Below are positions 35,118-44,283 of a DNA stretch of 64,000 bases, in pieces; the first letter of the stretch is position 1, and each line of letters opens with the position of its first letter. The notes beneath the pieces were generated by a model that saw nothing but the letters and a program-made list of their open reading frames with translations, did not search any database and was not told the DNA's origin. The stretch comes from Salinivirgaceae bacterium (GTDB lineage: Bacteria; Bacteroidota; Bacteroidia; Bacteroidales; SZUA-534), in contig JAFXQB010000001.1 in assembly GCA_017527435.1 (NCBI GenBank), positions 130,696 to 194,695 of the forward strand, in the 5' to 3' direction. The position numbers and the translations under genes are program-made.

Positions 35118-35696
35118 CTAAAACTTTTTCAACTCCTGATAGAGCCGCTGCACGGGAAGTCCCATCACATTGAAGTACGAGCCCTCGATACGCTCAACGC
35201 CCACGTAGCCAATCCACTCCTGAATGCCATACGAACCAGCCTTGTCAAATGGCTGATAATTATCGACATAGTATTCAATCTCACTATCGTCGAGCGGGCG
35301 GAAAAACACATCGGTGGCAACGCTGAACACACTTTTTTTCTGATTGGTCTTCAGGCAGACGCCCGTGAAAACCGTGTGCTTGCGCCCCGAGAGCTGCCGA
35401 AGCATAGCAATGGCCCCACTCCTATCCTTCGGCTTGCCAAGCACCATATCGTCAATCCAGACAATGGTGTCGGCCGTGATGAGCAACTGATTGTCAGCCA
35501 GTTCGCCATCGAAAGCCGATGCTTTCAGATTGGCCAGATGCTCCACAATCTGCGCACCTTTGAGTGTGGACGGATAGGTTTCGGCGGTATCGTACAACTG
35601 CACCGAAAAATCGGGCACAATCTCCTTCAAAAGTGCCTGCCGACGCGGCGATTTAGATGCCAAAACAACCTTGTATCTATCTGTTATAAAATCCAT
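35118..35696 (-). CDS. maf: Maf-family nucleoside triphosphate pyrophosphatase
   Basis: 192 residues. LASKSPRRQALL at 13-24 is the Maf signature; LLITADTIVWIDD near 70 carries the catalytic Asp; GKPKDRSGAIAMLRQLSGRKHTVFTGV (in parts: GKPKDRSGAIAMLRQ and SGRKHTVFTGV) and DKAGSYGIQ are also typical. Hydrolyses non-canonical or modified nucleotides such as dTTP/UTP derivatives to monophosphates, a house-cleaning function. Its ATG overlaps the stop of the ABC ATPase gene (TAATG). Confidence 0.93.
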   Translation of the reverse strand: MDFITDRYKVVLASKSPRRQALLKEIVPDFSVQLYDTAETYPSTLKGAQIVEHLANLKASAFDGELADNQLLITADTIVWIDDMVLGKPKDRSGAIAMLRQLSGRKHTVFTGVCLKTNQKKSVFSVATDVFFRPLDDSEIEYYVDNYQPFDKAGSYGIQEWIGYVGVERIEGSYFNVMGLPVQRLYQELKKF

Positions 35697-37171
35697 TATT
35701 GCTGGTTTTCAAAATATTTCAATTCGAATGTGTGATTGATGCACACAGGCAGCTCGTGCGAGTTATGAGTCACAAACACAAGCGTTTTGCCAGGCTGACT
35801 GCAAAAATCGTTGACAATGCCTATGCAACGCTGCAAATTTCGGTTGTCGAGTCCGTGAAAAGGCTCGTCAAGTATCAGAACCTCAGGATTTTTCACCAGC
35901 GTGCGGGCAAAAAGCACAAGCCGCTGCTCGGCCGATGAAACCTTCAGAAACGACCTCCCTTCGAGATGGCTGATGCCGACAACCTGCATCACGTAACGCG
36001 CCGTCAGCTCCTGCTCGGGGCTGCACGTGCGGTAAAGTCCGATGCTGTCGAAAAAGCCCGACTCCACAATCTTCAGACAATCAACCGGTTCGCGGTAATA
36101 AAGGTGCATTTCGGATGACGTGAACCCGATGCGTTTTTTGATATCCCAGATGCTCTCGCCCGTGCCGCGCTGGCGTCCGAACAGAGCAATATCCTTGGCG
36201 TAGGCCTGCGGATTGTCGGCAAAAATGTAACTCAGCAGCGTCGATTTGCCCGTGCCGTTAAGCCCTTGCAGCGCCCATTTCTCGCCGCGTTTTATTGTCC
36301 AGTTAAGATGCTGCTGCACAATGTGTTTGCCGTAAGAAATCTCGATGTCGCGCATCTCAACAACCGTTTCGCTTTCCGATGGTTCGATGGTCGGAATGCG
36401 GCTCCAATCGATGGTTGGCGGCGCTGGCAGCGTTTCGGGTTGTGACTTAAACTCCGACGCAGGCCCGCAATAAGTTATTTTGCAACCACTTAACCGCAAA
36501 ATATGCGTCGTGCACGATGGAATGCGGTCGGCCGTTGGACTGATGAACATTATCTGCACGCCCGTCTGCGGCAATCCCGACAGCAACTCATCAACTTGCG
36601 GTACCATTTTGATATCAAGGCCGTTAAATGGGTTATCAAAAATCAGCATTCGCGGCTTTTCCAACAACGCTTTCGCGATAATCATTCGGCGCATCTCACC
36701 GCTCGAAAGGTGAATAATGCGGCGGTTGAGCAGCGATTGAATGTTCAGCGAGCGGAACAGCGGATTGCCGTTAAGCTCCTCAATCTGCGCCGCCTTGAAC
36801 ATCTCCGACAAAAACGGGCACTCCTCAACCTCGGTACTGTGAAACCGCTGCTGATAGTACATCTGCTTGAAATCGTCGGCCGAATAAGCCGATTTGAAAT
36901 TCACTGTCTTGATGAATTTGTCGGGCCAAAGCGTCTGATATTCCGACGTGCGCATCGCCTCAAGAAAATGGTAGACAACCTCACCCTCGTCGGCGAAAAA
37001 TTTACCGCGCAGAATGTTTGCCATCGTCGTCTTGCCGCTGGCGTTATCACCCACAATGGTCCACACCTCGCCCTCACGAATCTCCCAATTTATCGGCTCT
37101 GGAAAAATCGCGTCATCGATGCGCGGACGGTATTTTTTTATTGAAATGAATTCAGATTTTTTAGAAGGCAT
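35696..37171 (-). CDS. Twin ABC ATPase (ModF-like), no membrane domain
   Basis: 491 residues with two nucleotide-binding domains. The first has Walker A GDNASGKTTM near 40, signature LSSGEMRRM and Walker B RMLIFDNPF; the second has LNGTGKSTL near 305, a degenerate signature VSSAEQRLV (Gly replaced by Ala) and Walker B VLILDEPFHGLDNR. No transmembrane partner gene is adjacent. Similar proteins are annotated as ModF or as photorepair (PhrA)-type ATPases; they may work in translation or repair rather than transport. Translationally coupled to maf. Confidence 0.85.
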   Translation of the reverse strand: MPSKKSEFISIKKYRPRIDDAIFPEPINWEIREGEVWTIVGDNASGKTTMANILRGKFFADEGEVVYHFLEAMRTSEYQTLWPDKFIKTVNFKSAYSADDFKQMYYQQRFHSTEVEECPFLSEMFKAAQIEELNGNPLFRSLNIQSLLNRRIIHLSSGEMRRMIIAKALLEKPRMLIFDNPFNGLDIKMVPQVDELLSGLPQTGVQIMFISPTADRIPSCTTHILRLSGCKITYCGPASEFKSQPETLPAPPTIDWSRIPTIEPSESETVVEMRDIEISYGKHIVQQHLNWTIKRGEKWALQGLNGTGKSTLLSYIFADNPQAYAKDIALFGRQRGTGESIWDIKKRIGFTSSEMHLYYREPVDCLKIVESGFFDSIGLYRTCSPEQELTARYVMQVVGISHLEGRSFLKVSSAEQRLVLFARTLVKNPEVLILDEPFHGLDNRNLQRCIGIVNDFCSQPGKTLVFVTHNSHELPVCINHTFELKYFENQQ

Positions 37172-37212
37172 TAGGCAACAGGCATTAGATATTCAATCAT
37201 TCAATTAATGAA

Positions 37213-37875
37213 TTACCAGACAATTGGTTCTTTTCCGTGCTCCGTCAGATACTGGTTGGTGCGGCTGAAATGGTGGTTGCCGAAGAATCCGCGCGAAGCC
37301 GACAGCGGCGACGGGTGAACCGATTCGAGCACCAGATTGTTGCTACGGTCGACCATTGCGGCTTTCTGCTGTGCGTATGAGCCCCACAAGATGTAAACAA
37401 TGTTCTTCTTCTCGCTGGCAATAGCGCTGATGACGGCGTCGGTAAACGTTTCCCAACCGCGCTTTTGGTGCGAGCCTGCCAAATTCGCCCGCACTGTGAG
37501 CGTAGCGTTCAGCAGCAAAACGCCCTGCTTAGCCCACCGCGTCAAATCGCCCGATGCGGGTATTGGCGAACCAATGTCGTCGTGTATCTCTTTGAAAATG
37601 TTGCGCAACGAAGGCGGATAATCAATCCCGTCCTGCACCGAGAAGCACAAGCCGTGAGCCTGTCCTGGACCGTGATAAGGGTCCTGACCGATAATCACGA
37701 CCTTCACATCGTCGAACGGGCAAAGATTGAAAGCGTTAAAAATCAATCTTCCTGGCGGATAAATAGTTTGGGTGCGGTACTCATCACGTACAAAATCGGT
37801 CAGCGTCTTGAAATATGGCTTGTCGAACTCGCCTTGCAGACGCTCTTTCCACGATTGCTCTATGCTTACTTCCAT
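37213..37875 (-). CDS. ung: Uracil-DNA glycosylase (family 1)
   Basis: 220 residues. VVIIGQDPYHGPGQAHG near 60-76 has the catalytic water-activating Asp; NATLTVRANLAGSHQKRGWETFTD and ILWGSYAQQKAAM follow; VHPSPLSASRGFFG near 186 carries the catalytic His and the DNA-intercalating loop. Removes uracil from DNA to start base-excision repair. ATG at 37875, with TACCTTTG (minus strand, 37899-37892) 16 bases upstream as candidate -7 element. Confidence 0.96.
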   Translation of the reverse strand: MEVSIEQSWKERLQGEFDKPYFKTLTDFVRDEYRTQTIYPPGRLIFNAFNLCPFDDVKVVIIGQDPYHGPGQAHGLCFSVQDGIDYPPSLRNIFKEIHDDIGSPIPASGDLTRWAKQGVLLLNATLTVRANLAGSHQKRGWETFTDAVISAIASEKKNIVYILWGSYAQQKAAMVDRSNNLVLESVHPSPLSASRGFFGNHHFSRTNQYLTEHGKEPIVW

Positions 37876-37891
37876 TTTGTTAAGTTTTTGG

Positions 37892-37899
37892 CAAAGGTA
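37892..37899 (-). promoter_or_regulatory. Candidate -7 element of ung
   Basis: TACCTTTG on the minus strand, an exact match to TAnnTTTG. TTTG occurs upstream but at a spacing shorter than usual. Confidence 0.4.
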
Positions 37900-37913
37900 C
37901 GTTTTTCGACAAA

Positions 37914-37950
37914 CAAAAAAGGCCTTGAGCGATGCCCAAAGCCTTTTTTG
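37914..37950 (-). terminator. Terminator of the left Xus-type operon
   Basis: CAAAAAAGGC (37914-37923) pairs with GCCTTTTTTG (37941-37950), with further pairing inside (CTTG / CAAA region). On the minus strand it lies 17 bases after the stop at 37967 and ends in a U run. It sits immediately upstream of the ung promoter. Confidence 0.85.
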
Positions 37951-37966
37951 TTATAGAATCAGAGTT

Positions 37967-39556
37967 TTACTCCTCTTTGTAAACAGGTTTGTACGTCCTA
38001 ACTCCGGCAACAGTGCCACGGTCGCGCCAAACAAGAGTGTCTTTTGTTGCATAGTGAACAGTTTTGTTATTCACCGCATCTTCAAAGTCAAGAGTGTAGT
38101 CGAGGAATAATTCATCGCGATCCTTGTCACCCCAGGCCTTGATGGCTGTACCCTTTGAATAACGGCCGGTTCCTGATGCTGTGCAACCTTGGGTGTTCGA
38201 CTCAATGGTGCAGTTTCCACTTGCATCAAATGTAAGTATAAGCTCACAAGGACTGTTCTTTCCGTTAATTTCAGTTGTAGCTATTGGCAACAACACTTTA
38301 TTTCTGGCAATTGTCTTTGTACCAACAACTTCGTCTTCTTCAATAAACCGGCCATGTCGAGCCAAAGTAACTCGCTCATACCCAATAGGCAGCAATTCCA
38401 TTGTCGATTCCGATTCATAAACACTTTTGAATGTTTCACCTTCGTTTTCCTTTTGGAAATAATTTTCACAAGAAACATTATTACAATTGATGTTTGTGAT
38501 ATATTCCACGCCACCGATTTTGAAGCTGATTGAATCAAAATAGTAATTGTTGGCAGGAATGAATTCACTCAAATTGAATGCTATTGAATGTGCGACTACG
38601 CCCTTGGAGTCAATCACTTCTTTAGGAAACTTACCTTTCGCGGTGTACACTTGCCATTCTGTAGTAAAATTAATATCACCGATAGCTTCATAATGAACAT
38701 ATTCTCCGGGATTTGCATGCAATTGTGTTGTCGCTTTTGCCGCGGTATCGGCTTTATATTTCATACTGAACTCCCACTCGTCACCTTGGGTGAAATCAAC
38801 ATCGACATTCACCCAAAATTGTGAATCCCATACGTTCGACACCCTCTCTCCGGCACGAACTACAATATAAGTATCCTCGTCAGGAATCGCGGTGTTTTCA
38901 AATTGCATTTGGTCAAAGTTGTCGACACCACGGCGCAGATATGTTGCAGTGTATTCATTGATGTAGTTTACACAAAATACTGTATAATCGCCCGGGGTAA
39001 CATCCCATTTCTCAAGATCATGGCGCGATGGAGAAGACCCTTTGGTTGCAGGTGTTCCGCGAACTACACGATCAACCCCGGAAAAATTCTCGCCCATAAT
39101 AACGGGGATAACATAATTATTAGAAACAGACAAAGGATCATCAAAAAACTTGTCGTTGAGTTTAATTTCTATGCCTCCACGAAAACCACCTGCATAGTCA
39201 AGCTCTTCTCCGCTAACTGTATAATAATCCTTCGGCATTGGTTTAACCTTTGTACCATCCTCAAAATAAAGACCGTCGGTAAGCGACTCGTCGATATTGA
39301 CATCGATTTTGGCATTCAGTCCGGAATAAGATCCTCCGCATGTTCCGTATATGGTGAAACGCCATTCGTTATCACTGGTGTTGTCATATGTTTCAACATC
39401 GCCGAGTATAAGTGTGCGGATAGGATACTGATAGGCGAAATATGCTGTCGTTCCACCATCGTAATCAGGGAAAGACTTATCGGCATTTTTACAAGCGACG
39501 AAGGTTAACGCCAAATATCCTAAAGAGAAAACCGATATTAATTTATTTATTTTCAT
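37967..39556 (-). CDS. XusE-like DUF1735 lipoprotein with an inserted carbohydrate-binding module
   Basis: 529 residues. Lipoprotein signal with Cys22 (TFVACKNAD). Residues about 30-200 match the N-terminal DUF1735 part of the 351-residue protein encoded at 52206-53261 (FPDYDGGTTAYFAYQYPIRT against FPDYDGGITVYFPYQYPVRT). Residues about 400-529 match its C-terminal part (NCTIESNTQG; IKAWGDKDRDELFLDYTL). Between them, at about 224-373, lies an extra module nearly the same as the two modules in the GH10-like protein (VSNVWDSQFWV; VAHSIAFNLSEF; NNYYFDSISFKI). Expected at the cell surface as a glycan-binding partner of the SusC/D pairs. Last gene of the left locus; no GH10 gene follows. Confidence 0.9.
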   Translation of the reverse strand: MKINKLISVFSLGYLALTFVACKNADKSFPDYDGGTTAYFAYQYPIRTLILGDVETYDNTSDNEWRFTIYGTCGGSYSGLNAKIDVNIDESLTDGLYFEDGTKVKPMPKDYYTVSGEELDYAGGFRGGIEIKLNDKFFDDPLSVSNNYVIPVIMGENFSGVDRVVRGTPATKGSSPSRHDLEKWDVTPGDYTVFCVNYINEYTATYLRRGVDNFDQMQFENTAIPDEDTYIVVRAGERVSNVWDSQFWVNVDVDFTQGDEWEFSMKYKADTAAKATTQLHANPGEYVHYEAIGDINFTTEWQVYTAKGKFPKEVIDSKGVVAHSIAFNLSEFIPANNYYFDSISFKIGGVEYITNINCNNVSCENYFQKENEGETFKSVYESESTMELLPIGYERVTLARHGRFIEEDEVVGTKTIARNKVLLPIATTEINGKNSPCELILTFDASGNCTIESNTQGCTASGTGRYSKGTAIKAWGDKDRDELFLDYTLDFEDAVNNKTVHYATKDTLVWRDRGTVAGVRTYKPVYKEE

Positions 39557-39584
39557 CTTTTTATATTATTTAAACCATTTCAAA

Positions 39585-41384
39585 TTAATTAGACCAACCA
39601 TCGTTTTGAATAAGAGCAGACCATTTTAAAATCTCTTCTTCCGGAATCGGGCAGCAATACATATAATCTTTGTAATCGCGTTTTTCGACTTCAAAGTATT
39701 CGTATTTTTTGGTGCTACCGCTACCTGTAATCCTGACTCCCTTTACCGGCTCGGTAAGATTGGCTTTCCAGCGGCGCAAATCCCAGAATCGGTGGTTCTC
39801 AAAGCAAAGTTCAATGCGGCGCTCGTTGCGAATGAGTTCACGCATTTTGTTTTTGTCTGTCTTAATCGACTCAAGATACTCATCGTTCTCTATACCACCA
39901 CGCTGACGAATGGCCTTGATAACTGTATATGCACTGTAGCCGTGCCCGTTATCTTTGTCAGGCCCCCAAGCTTCGTTTGCAGCCTCGGCATAATCAAGGA
40001 AAATCTCCGTATACCGAATGCGAGCCATATAGTGGAATTGCTTTGTTTCCGCTCCCGTGCTCAAGCTTGTTTCCTCCCGCACATGTTTGCGCAGATAATA
40101 GCCCGTCTTAGTTGATTTCACGGACTTGTTCAATCCATCCTCGGTTATTGCATCCTCAGCCGTGGATATAATGCTTTTCTGTTTGGTTTGACCATCAACT
40201 GGCCCGAAGCCTGCGCCGTCGTAAACAATGTACAAACCCAGACGCGGATCACGGTCTTGGTATGGATTCGAAGGATTATACCCGCTTGCATCATCGGTGA
40301 TAGGATAACCATTTTTCATTGGGAAAGCGTCAACAAGGTTCTGACTTGGATTGACAGAACCGTTTCCATTCAGCGATGGCGGGTAATATGATATCTCCAA
40401 ATTGTTGTCATCGTTGCCGCGATCGCCACGCCATAGAATCTCTTTGGGACAGTAACCTCCCACCACATCTTTATCAATTTCATCGGCATTGGCGTACCAG
40501 GTGTTACCGTGCGGGTCCAAACCTGCCACACCACCAATGCGGTCGAGCACAACTGCTGCTTTTTCTGCAGCAAAATTCCAATCTTTATCCGAAGCTCCAT
40601 TATAAGCAGGACTTGCTGCAAACAATGCAACCTGCGCCTCAATGGCTTCTATAATACGATTCGATAATCTACCACGCATACTACTGCCATAAACACGGTT
40701 GTAAGTGGTGGCGCTAGTAACACCTAAATCCTTGAATCTTTGTGGAATCTCACTATTTTTTATATCATCGTTATCCAGCACCAAACGTTTCTTGGCCTCC
40801 TCAAAATCACTGTATATCTGATCAATACACTCTTGAAAACTGGCACGTGACACATTAAAGTTATCACCGGCTGTTTCAGAGTGAGTCAGGTTTGGCACTC
40901 CCAGCGTAGTGCCATTTGCAGGACCGGCATGTCGGCGCAGCATATCAAAAAGATGAATGGCGCGCAAAGCATATGCCTCGCCCGTGAAACGATCATCAAG
41001 CAATTGGTTATCAACCGTAGTGGTAGACCAAACTGTCTGACCTGCGGCCTTCTCAAAGAAAATGTTAAGGTACTGAAGTGTCTGACGGTCATAAGCGTAT
41101 CTGCCAAACGGATCCATATACGATGTCCAGCCTCCAATAGCAGCCTTACGATAATAGCTTCCCTCGTCGTTGGTCAAGGCATCATCAGTTGCAATATCGT
41201 ATTCTGTGCCGTTGATGTAAGGTAAGCGACTATATCCCGCAATCATCAATCCCATAGCATTGCTGTTCACCTCCAACAAGGCATCAAGGTCTCTGTTATT
41301 TTCTATCTGTGGTTCAAACACATCATCGCATGCTGCAAAGACAATCAGCAGCGATGTTAGTTTTATAAGATTTTTCATTTTCAT
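39585..41384 (-). CDS. SusD-like glycan-binding lipoprotein (XusD-type, left locus)
   Basis: 599 residues from the ATG at 41384; an alternative ATG lies two codons later. Lipoprotein signal ending VFAACDDVFEPQIENN, with acidic residues just after the Cys as expected for surface lipoproteins. RagB/SusD features: helical N-terminal region (EAYALRAIHLFDMLRRHAG), the C-terminal domain with TEIFLDYAEAANEAWG and RNERRIELCFENHRFWDLRRWK. Acts as the lid that captures oligosaccharide for the adjacent TonB-dependent transporter. Close paralogue of 53337-55133. Sixteen to 22 bases downstream of its SusC partner. Confidence 0.92.
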   Translation of the reverse strand: MKMKNLIKLTSLLIVFAACDDVFEPQIENNRDLDALLEVNSNAMGLMIAGYSRLPYINGTEYDIATDDALTNDEGSYYRKAAIGGWTSYMDPFGRYAYDRQTLQYLNIFFEKAAGQTVWSTTTVDNQLLDDRFTGEAYALRAIHLFDMLRRHAGPANGTTLGVPNLTHSETAGDNFNVSRASFQECIDQIYSDFEEAKKRLVLDNDDIKNSEIPQRFKDLGVTSATTYNRVYGSSMRGRLSNRIIEAIEAQVALFAASPAYNGASDKDWNFAAEKAAVVLDRIGGVAGLDPHGNTWYANADEIDKDVVGGYCPKEILWRGDRGNDDNNLEISYYPPSLNGNGSVNPSQNLVDAFPMKNGYPITDDASGYNPSNPYQDRDPRLGLYIVYDGAGFGPVDGQTKQKSIISTAEDAITEDGLNKSVKSTKTGYYLRKHVREETSLSTGAETKQFHYMARIRYTEIFLDYAEAANEAWGPDKDNGHGYSAYTVIKAIRQRGGIENDEYLESIKTDKNKMRELIRNERRIELCFENHRFWDLRRWKANLTEPVKGVRITGSGSTKKYEYFEVEKRDYKDYMYCCPIPEEEILKWSALIQNDGWSN

Positions 41385-41406
41385 AACCAATTTGATTTTT
41401 TAGTGT

Positions 41407-44247
41407 TTAGAAATTAGCTTTTACACCAATGTTGAAGAACCGCGATTGTGGTGCGCTACCCACACTCATTTCCATGTGTTTTCTCTCTTTCGCAATGGTT
41501 AGAAGATCGGAACCACTCACATAAGCTGTCAAGCCTTTGATAAACAAATCGCCAAACACTTCACTTGGAACTTCATAGCTGATTTGAATTTTGTCAAAAG
41601 TGAATGAGTTGTTCTTATACAGCCAGAAATCGGAAATGCGATAGTTATTGCTGCCTGCAGTTGTTGTAAGAGCAGGATATTTGGCATTGGGATTCTCCGG
41701 TGTCCATGTATCACGCGCAACAATTGAGTATTTTGAGTCTTTGTTAATCCAATAATACGAACTGTTCTTGGCTCCATACGATCCGCTCCGCGCCGAACCC
41801 AAAGCATGCAATGTGAAGTTCTTGTATTTGACAACCAAGTTTAAACCCAGTGTCAAAGGAGAACCAAATTCACCCCATTTGCCAAGATACACATTGTCAA
41901 GGTCCGTGATTTTGCCATCACCGTTCTGATCTTTGTACTTAAGGTCGCCCGGACGCACTACTTGGTCAAAAGTTTGCCGGGGCGAATTATCTATCTCTTC
42001 CTGGCTTTGGAACATGCCCAGGCACTCAAGTCCCCAAACAGCGTCAACAGGTCTTCCTTCCCGACGCTGGTAGTCTTCAGTTTGAGTTTCTTCGTAAACT
42101 GTGCGTTCGGTATTGTAATATGTACCCACAACACCAAATGTCACATCAAAATCGTTGATCTTTTTATTGAGATTAACAGCAAAATCGAATCCTGTGCGCT
42201 TAATCTCATTGTTATTCAGGTATGGCAAGAAACCACCCATATGTTTTGGCCAATCGCTCTTATCATCAATAATGTACCCCGACATTTTATTGGTAAAGTA
42301 TGTAAACTCAAGATTGACGAGTTTGTCAAACATTGATGCTTTAATAGTAGCTGCCAGCTCTTTACGTTTAATCATCTCAAGTTTTTCATTCTCTCCTCGA
42401 TTTGGAATTAATGATTTTGCATGTGATCCATCGTTCCAAGTGAAAGACCAGCCGTTTGTATTATCCCAACTGCCATTATACATATAATAATCCTCTATGT
42501 CGGCATCCTCATTCAAAATGCCTGCCGATGCCGAGATCAGCAAATTATCGATAAACGAAACATTCTCCATAAACGACTCGTTGCTGATGCGCCATCCTAT
42601 TGTGCCTGTCGGTGAGAATGCAGCGCGGTGGCCTTCGGCGAGATTTGCGGAATACGGCTCAGCAGCACTGAATTGTGCATAATAACGCCGGTCGAAATTG
42701 TAACTAAGATCAAAACCAAGGTTTGCGTTGGCTATGGCATGATAGCTACCTGAGCGGAATTGTTGGAAACAGTTGCCCAGCACCATTGCCGAGATACTGT
42801 GGCTACCAAATTGGCGGTTGTATTCAAATGCCGCATTTCCTGCCAGCGTACGGTTGTCTGTACTATTTGAAATAGATTGCTGTCCGTTGTTTAGTTCAGT
42901 ACCTTCCTTTGTCAGTTTGGTAATTTTCTCGGTTTCAGAATCCCAAGTAGGTATAAATACAGCGTATTCTGGGTTGAACTCCTGCGTGTATTCAGTCTGG
43001 AAATCCATTCCCAACGACGCTTTGAATGCCAAACCATCAAGCAATTTGCCCAAATCAAAACGCATACCGGCATCGAACTGAAACTGACGGCTTGTCCATT
43101 TCGTTTTACCTCCGGCATATATCTGGGCAAACACATTGTTTGCACCTGCCTTGTTTGCCGCAGCCAGGAATTTGCCGTTATAAATATTGTTGGATGTGCT
43201 AAGCAGAGCTTTTGATGTGGAATCGGACACCATATCAACACTCACCAGCAAGGCGGAGTTAGTTTTCAGATTGGGCTGAATATTAGGACGAATGGTCGAT
43301 GCATCCGCCCAGTAATCACCTTTACGTCCGTTAACATCATAGAATGTGGCGTTTGCGTCAATATAGGCGCTGATGTATTTGTTTAGATCCATATCCACAT
43401 TGCCTCGCACGCTTAAACGGTTCGTGCGGTCATGCTTGGTTTCACCTACCTTCAGGTAATCGCCGAAAGTGTAGGCATTGATATTGACATAATAGCGAGC
43501 GCTTTTGTTGCCACCTGAAAATTCCAACACAGCGTCCTCCACGCTATATACCTTCTTAATGTAATCCGATGAATAGAAATCGATATCAGGATAGCGATAC
43601 TTTAATTCACTATCACTCGTTTTGTTTACCAAATAATAAGTTAATATCTCCTCATCGCTGAATGCAGGTTTGTCCACGCCTCCGTTGTCGTTTTTGCTGG
43701 CCTGGTTGTAGTAGTCCATATACTCAGCCGCCCCAAGATATTCAGGAAGTTTTTTAGCCACATTAAAACCAACACTAACGCGTCCGTCAATTTTCAAATT
43801 TTCGCTCAAGCAACCACGTTTTGTCGTGATAAGCAAAACTCCTTTAGCGGCACGGCTGCCATAGAGTGCAACGGCATTTGCGCCCTTAAGGAATGAAATC
43901 TGCGCAATTTCCGACGGCATGACATTATTAGCCCCTCGCGGCATTCCATCAACAAGAACCAGATAATCGTCCATACCCCATATTTTCGATCCGTTCCAAC
44001 CGTTTGCAAGCGAAACCATATTTGTCAAACTATATGTTGTATAGTTGCTGTTCAGCATTTCATCAATATTAACCACCGAAACGCCAGTCAACAAATCGTC
44101 TTGTGCCACTTTCCTGAATGCGGTATTCACCATGTAAACCGAATCATCGGACATAGCTACTGTATCAGCACCTGCTTGCGCAAACAGCCCGCAAGGCAAT
44201 GATATCAAAGTGGCACATATCAATATTTTATTATGTATATATTTCAT
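41407..44247 (-). CDS. SusC-like TonB-dependent transporter, short form (XusC-type, left locus)
   Basis: 946 residues with a signal peptide (about 1-23, GLFAQ). It lacks the N-terminal carboxypeptidase-regulatory-like domain of the first SusC of this operon and goes directly to VNTAFRKVAQDDLLTGVSVVN, then the plug (GWNGSKIWGMDDYLVLVDG; GANAVALYGSRAAKGVLLITT). The 22-strand barrel follows, ending RFFNIGVKANF. Imports oligosaccharide across the outer membrane with TonB-ExbBD energy. Paralogue of 55146-57989, which has the same short N-terminus. Confidence 0.92.
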   Translation of the reverse strand: MKYIHNKILICATLISLPCGLFAQAGADTVAMSDDSVYMVNTAFRKVAQDDLLTGVSVVNIDEMLNSNYTTYSLTNMVSLANGWNGSKIWGMDDYLVLVDGMPRGANNVMPSEIAQISFLKGANAVALYGSRAAKGVLLITTKRGCLSENLKIDGRVSVGFNVAKKLPEYLGAAEYMDYYNQASKNDNGGVDKPAFSDEEILTYYLVNKTSDSELKYRYPDIDFYSSDYIKKVYSVEDAVLEFSGGNKSARYYVNINAYTFGDYLKVGETKHDRTNRLSVRGNVDMDLNKYISAYIDANATFYDVNGRKGDYWADASTIRPNIQPNLKTNSALLVSVDMVSDSTSKALLSTSNNIYNGKFLAAANKAGANNVFAQIYAGGKTKWTSRQFQFDAGMRFDLGKLLDGLAFKASLGMDFQTEYTQEFNPEYAVFIPTWDSETEKITKLTKEGTELNNGQQSISNSTDNRTLAGNAAFEYNRQFGSHSISAMVLGNCFQQFRSGSYHAIANANLGFDLSYNFDRRYYAQFSAAEPYSANLAEGHRAAFSPTGTIGWRISNESFMENVSFIDNLLISASAGILNEDADIEDYYMYNGSWDNTNGWSFTWNDGSHAKSLIPNRGENEKLEMIKRKELAATIKASMFDKLVNLEFTYFTNKMSGYIIDDKSDWPKHMGGFLPYLNNNEIKRTGFDFAVNLNKKINDFDVTFGVVGTYYNTERTVYEETQTEDYQRREGRPVDAVWGLECLGMFQSQEEIDNSPRQTFDQVVRPGDLKYKDQNGDGKITDLDNVYLGKWGEFGSPLTLGLNLVVKYKNFTLHALGSARSGSYGAKNSSYYWINKDSKYSIVARDTWTPENPNAKYPALTTTAGSNNYRISDFWLYKNNSFTFDKIQISYEVPSEVFGDLFIKGLTAYVSGSDLLTIAKERKHMEMSVGSAPQSRFFNIGVKANF

Positions 44248-44283
44248 TTTCTTATATTTAATATTCTACATTGACTTAATTTG

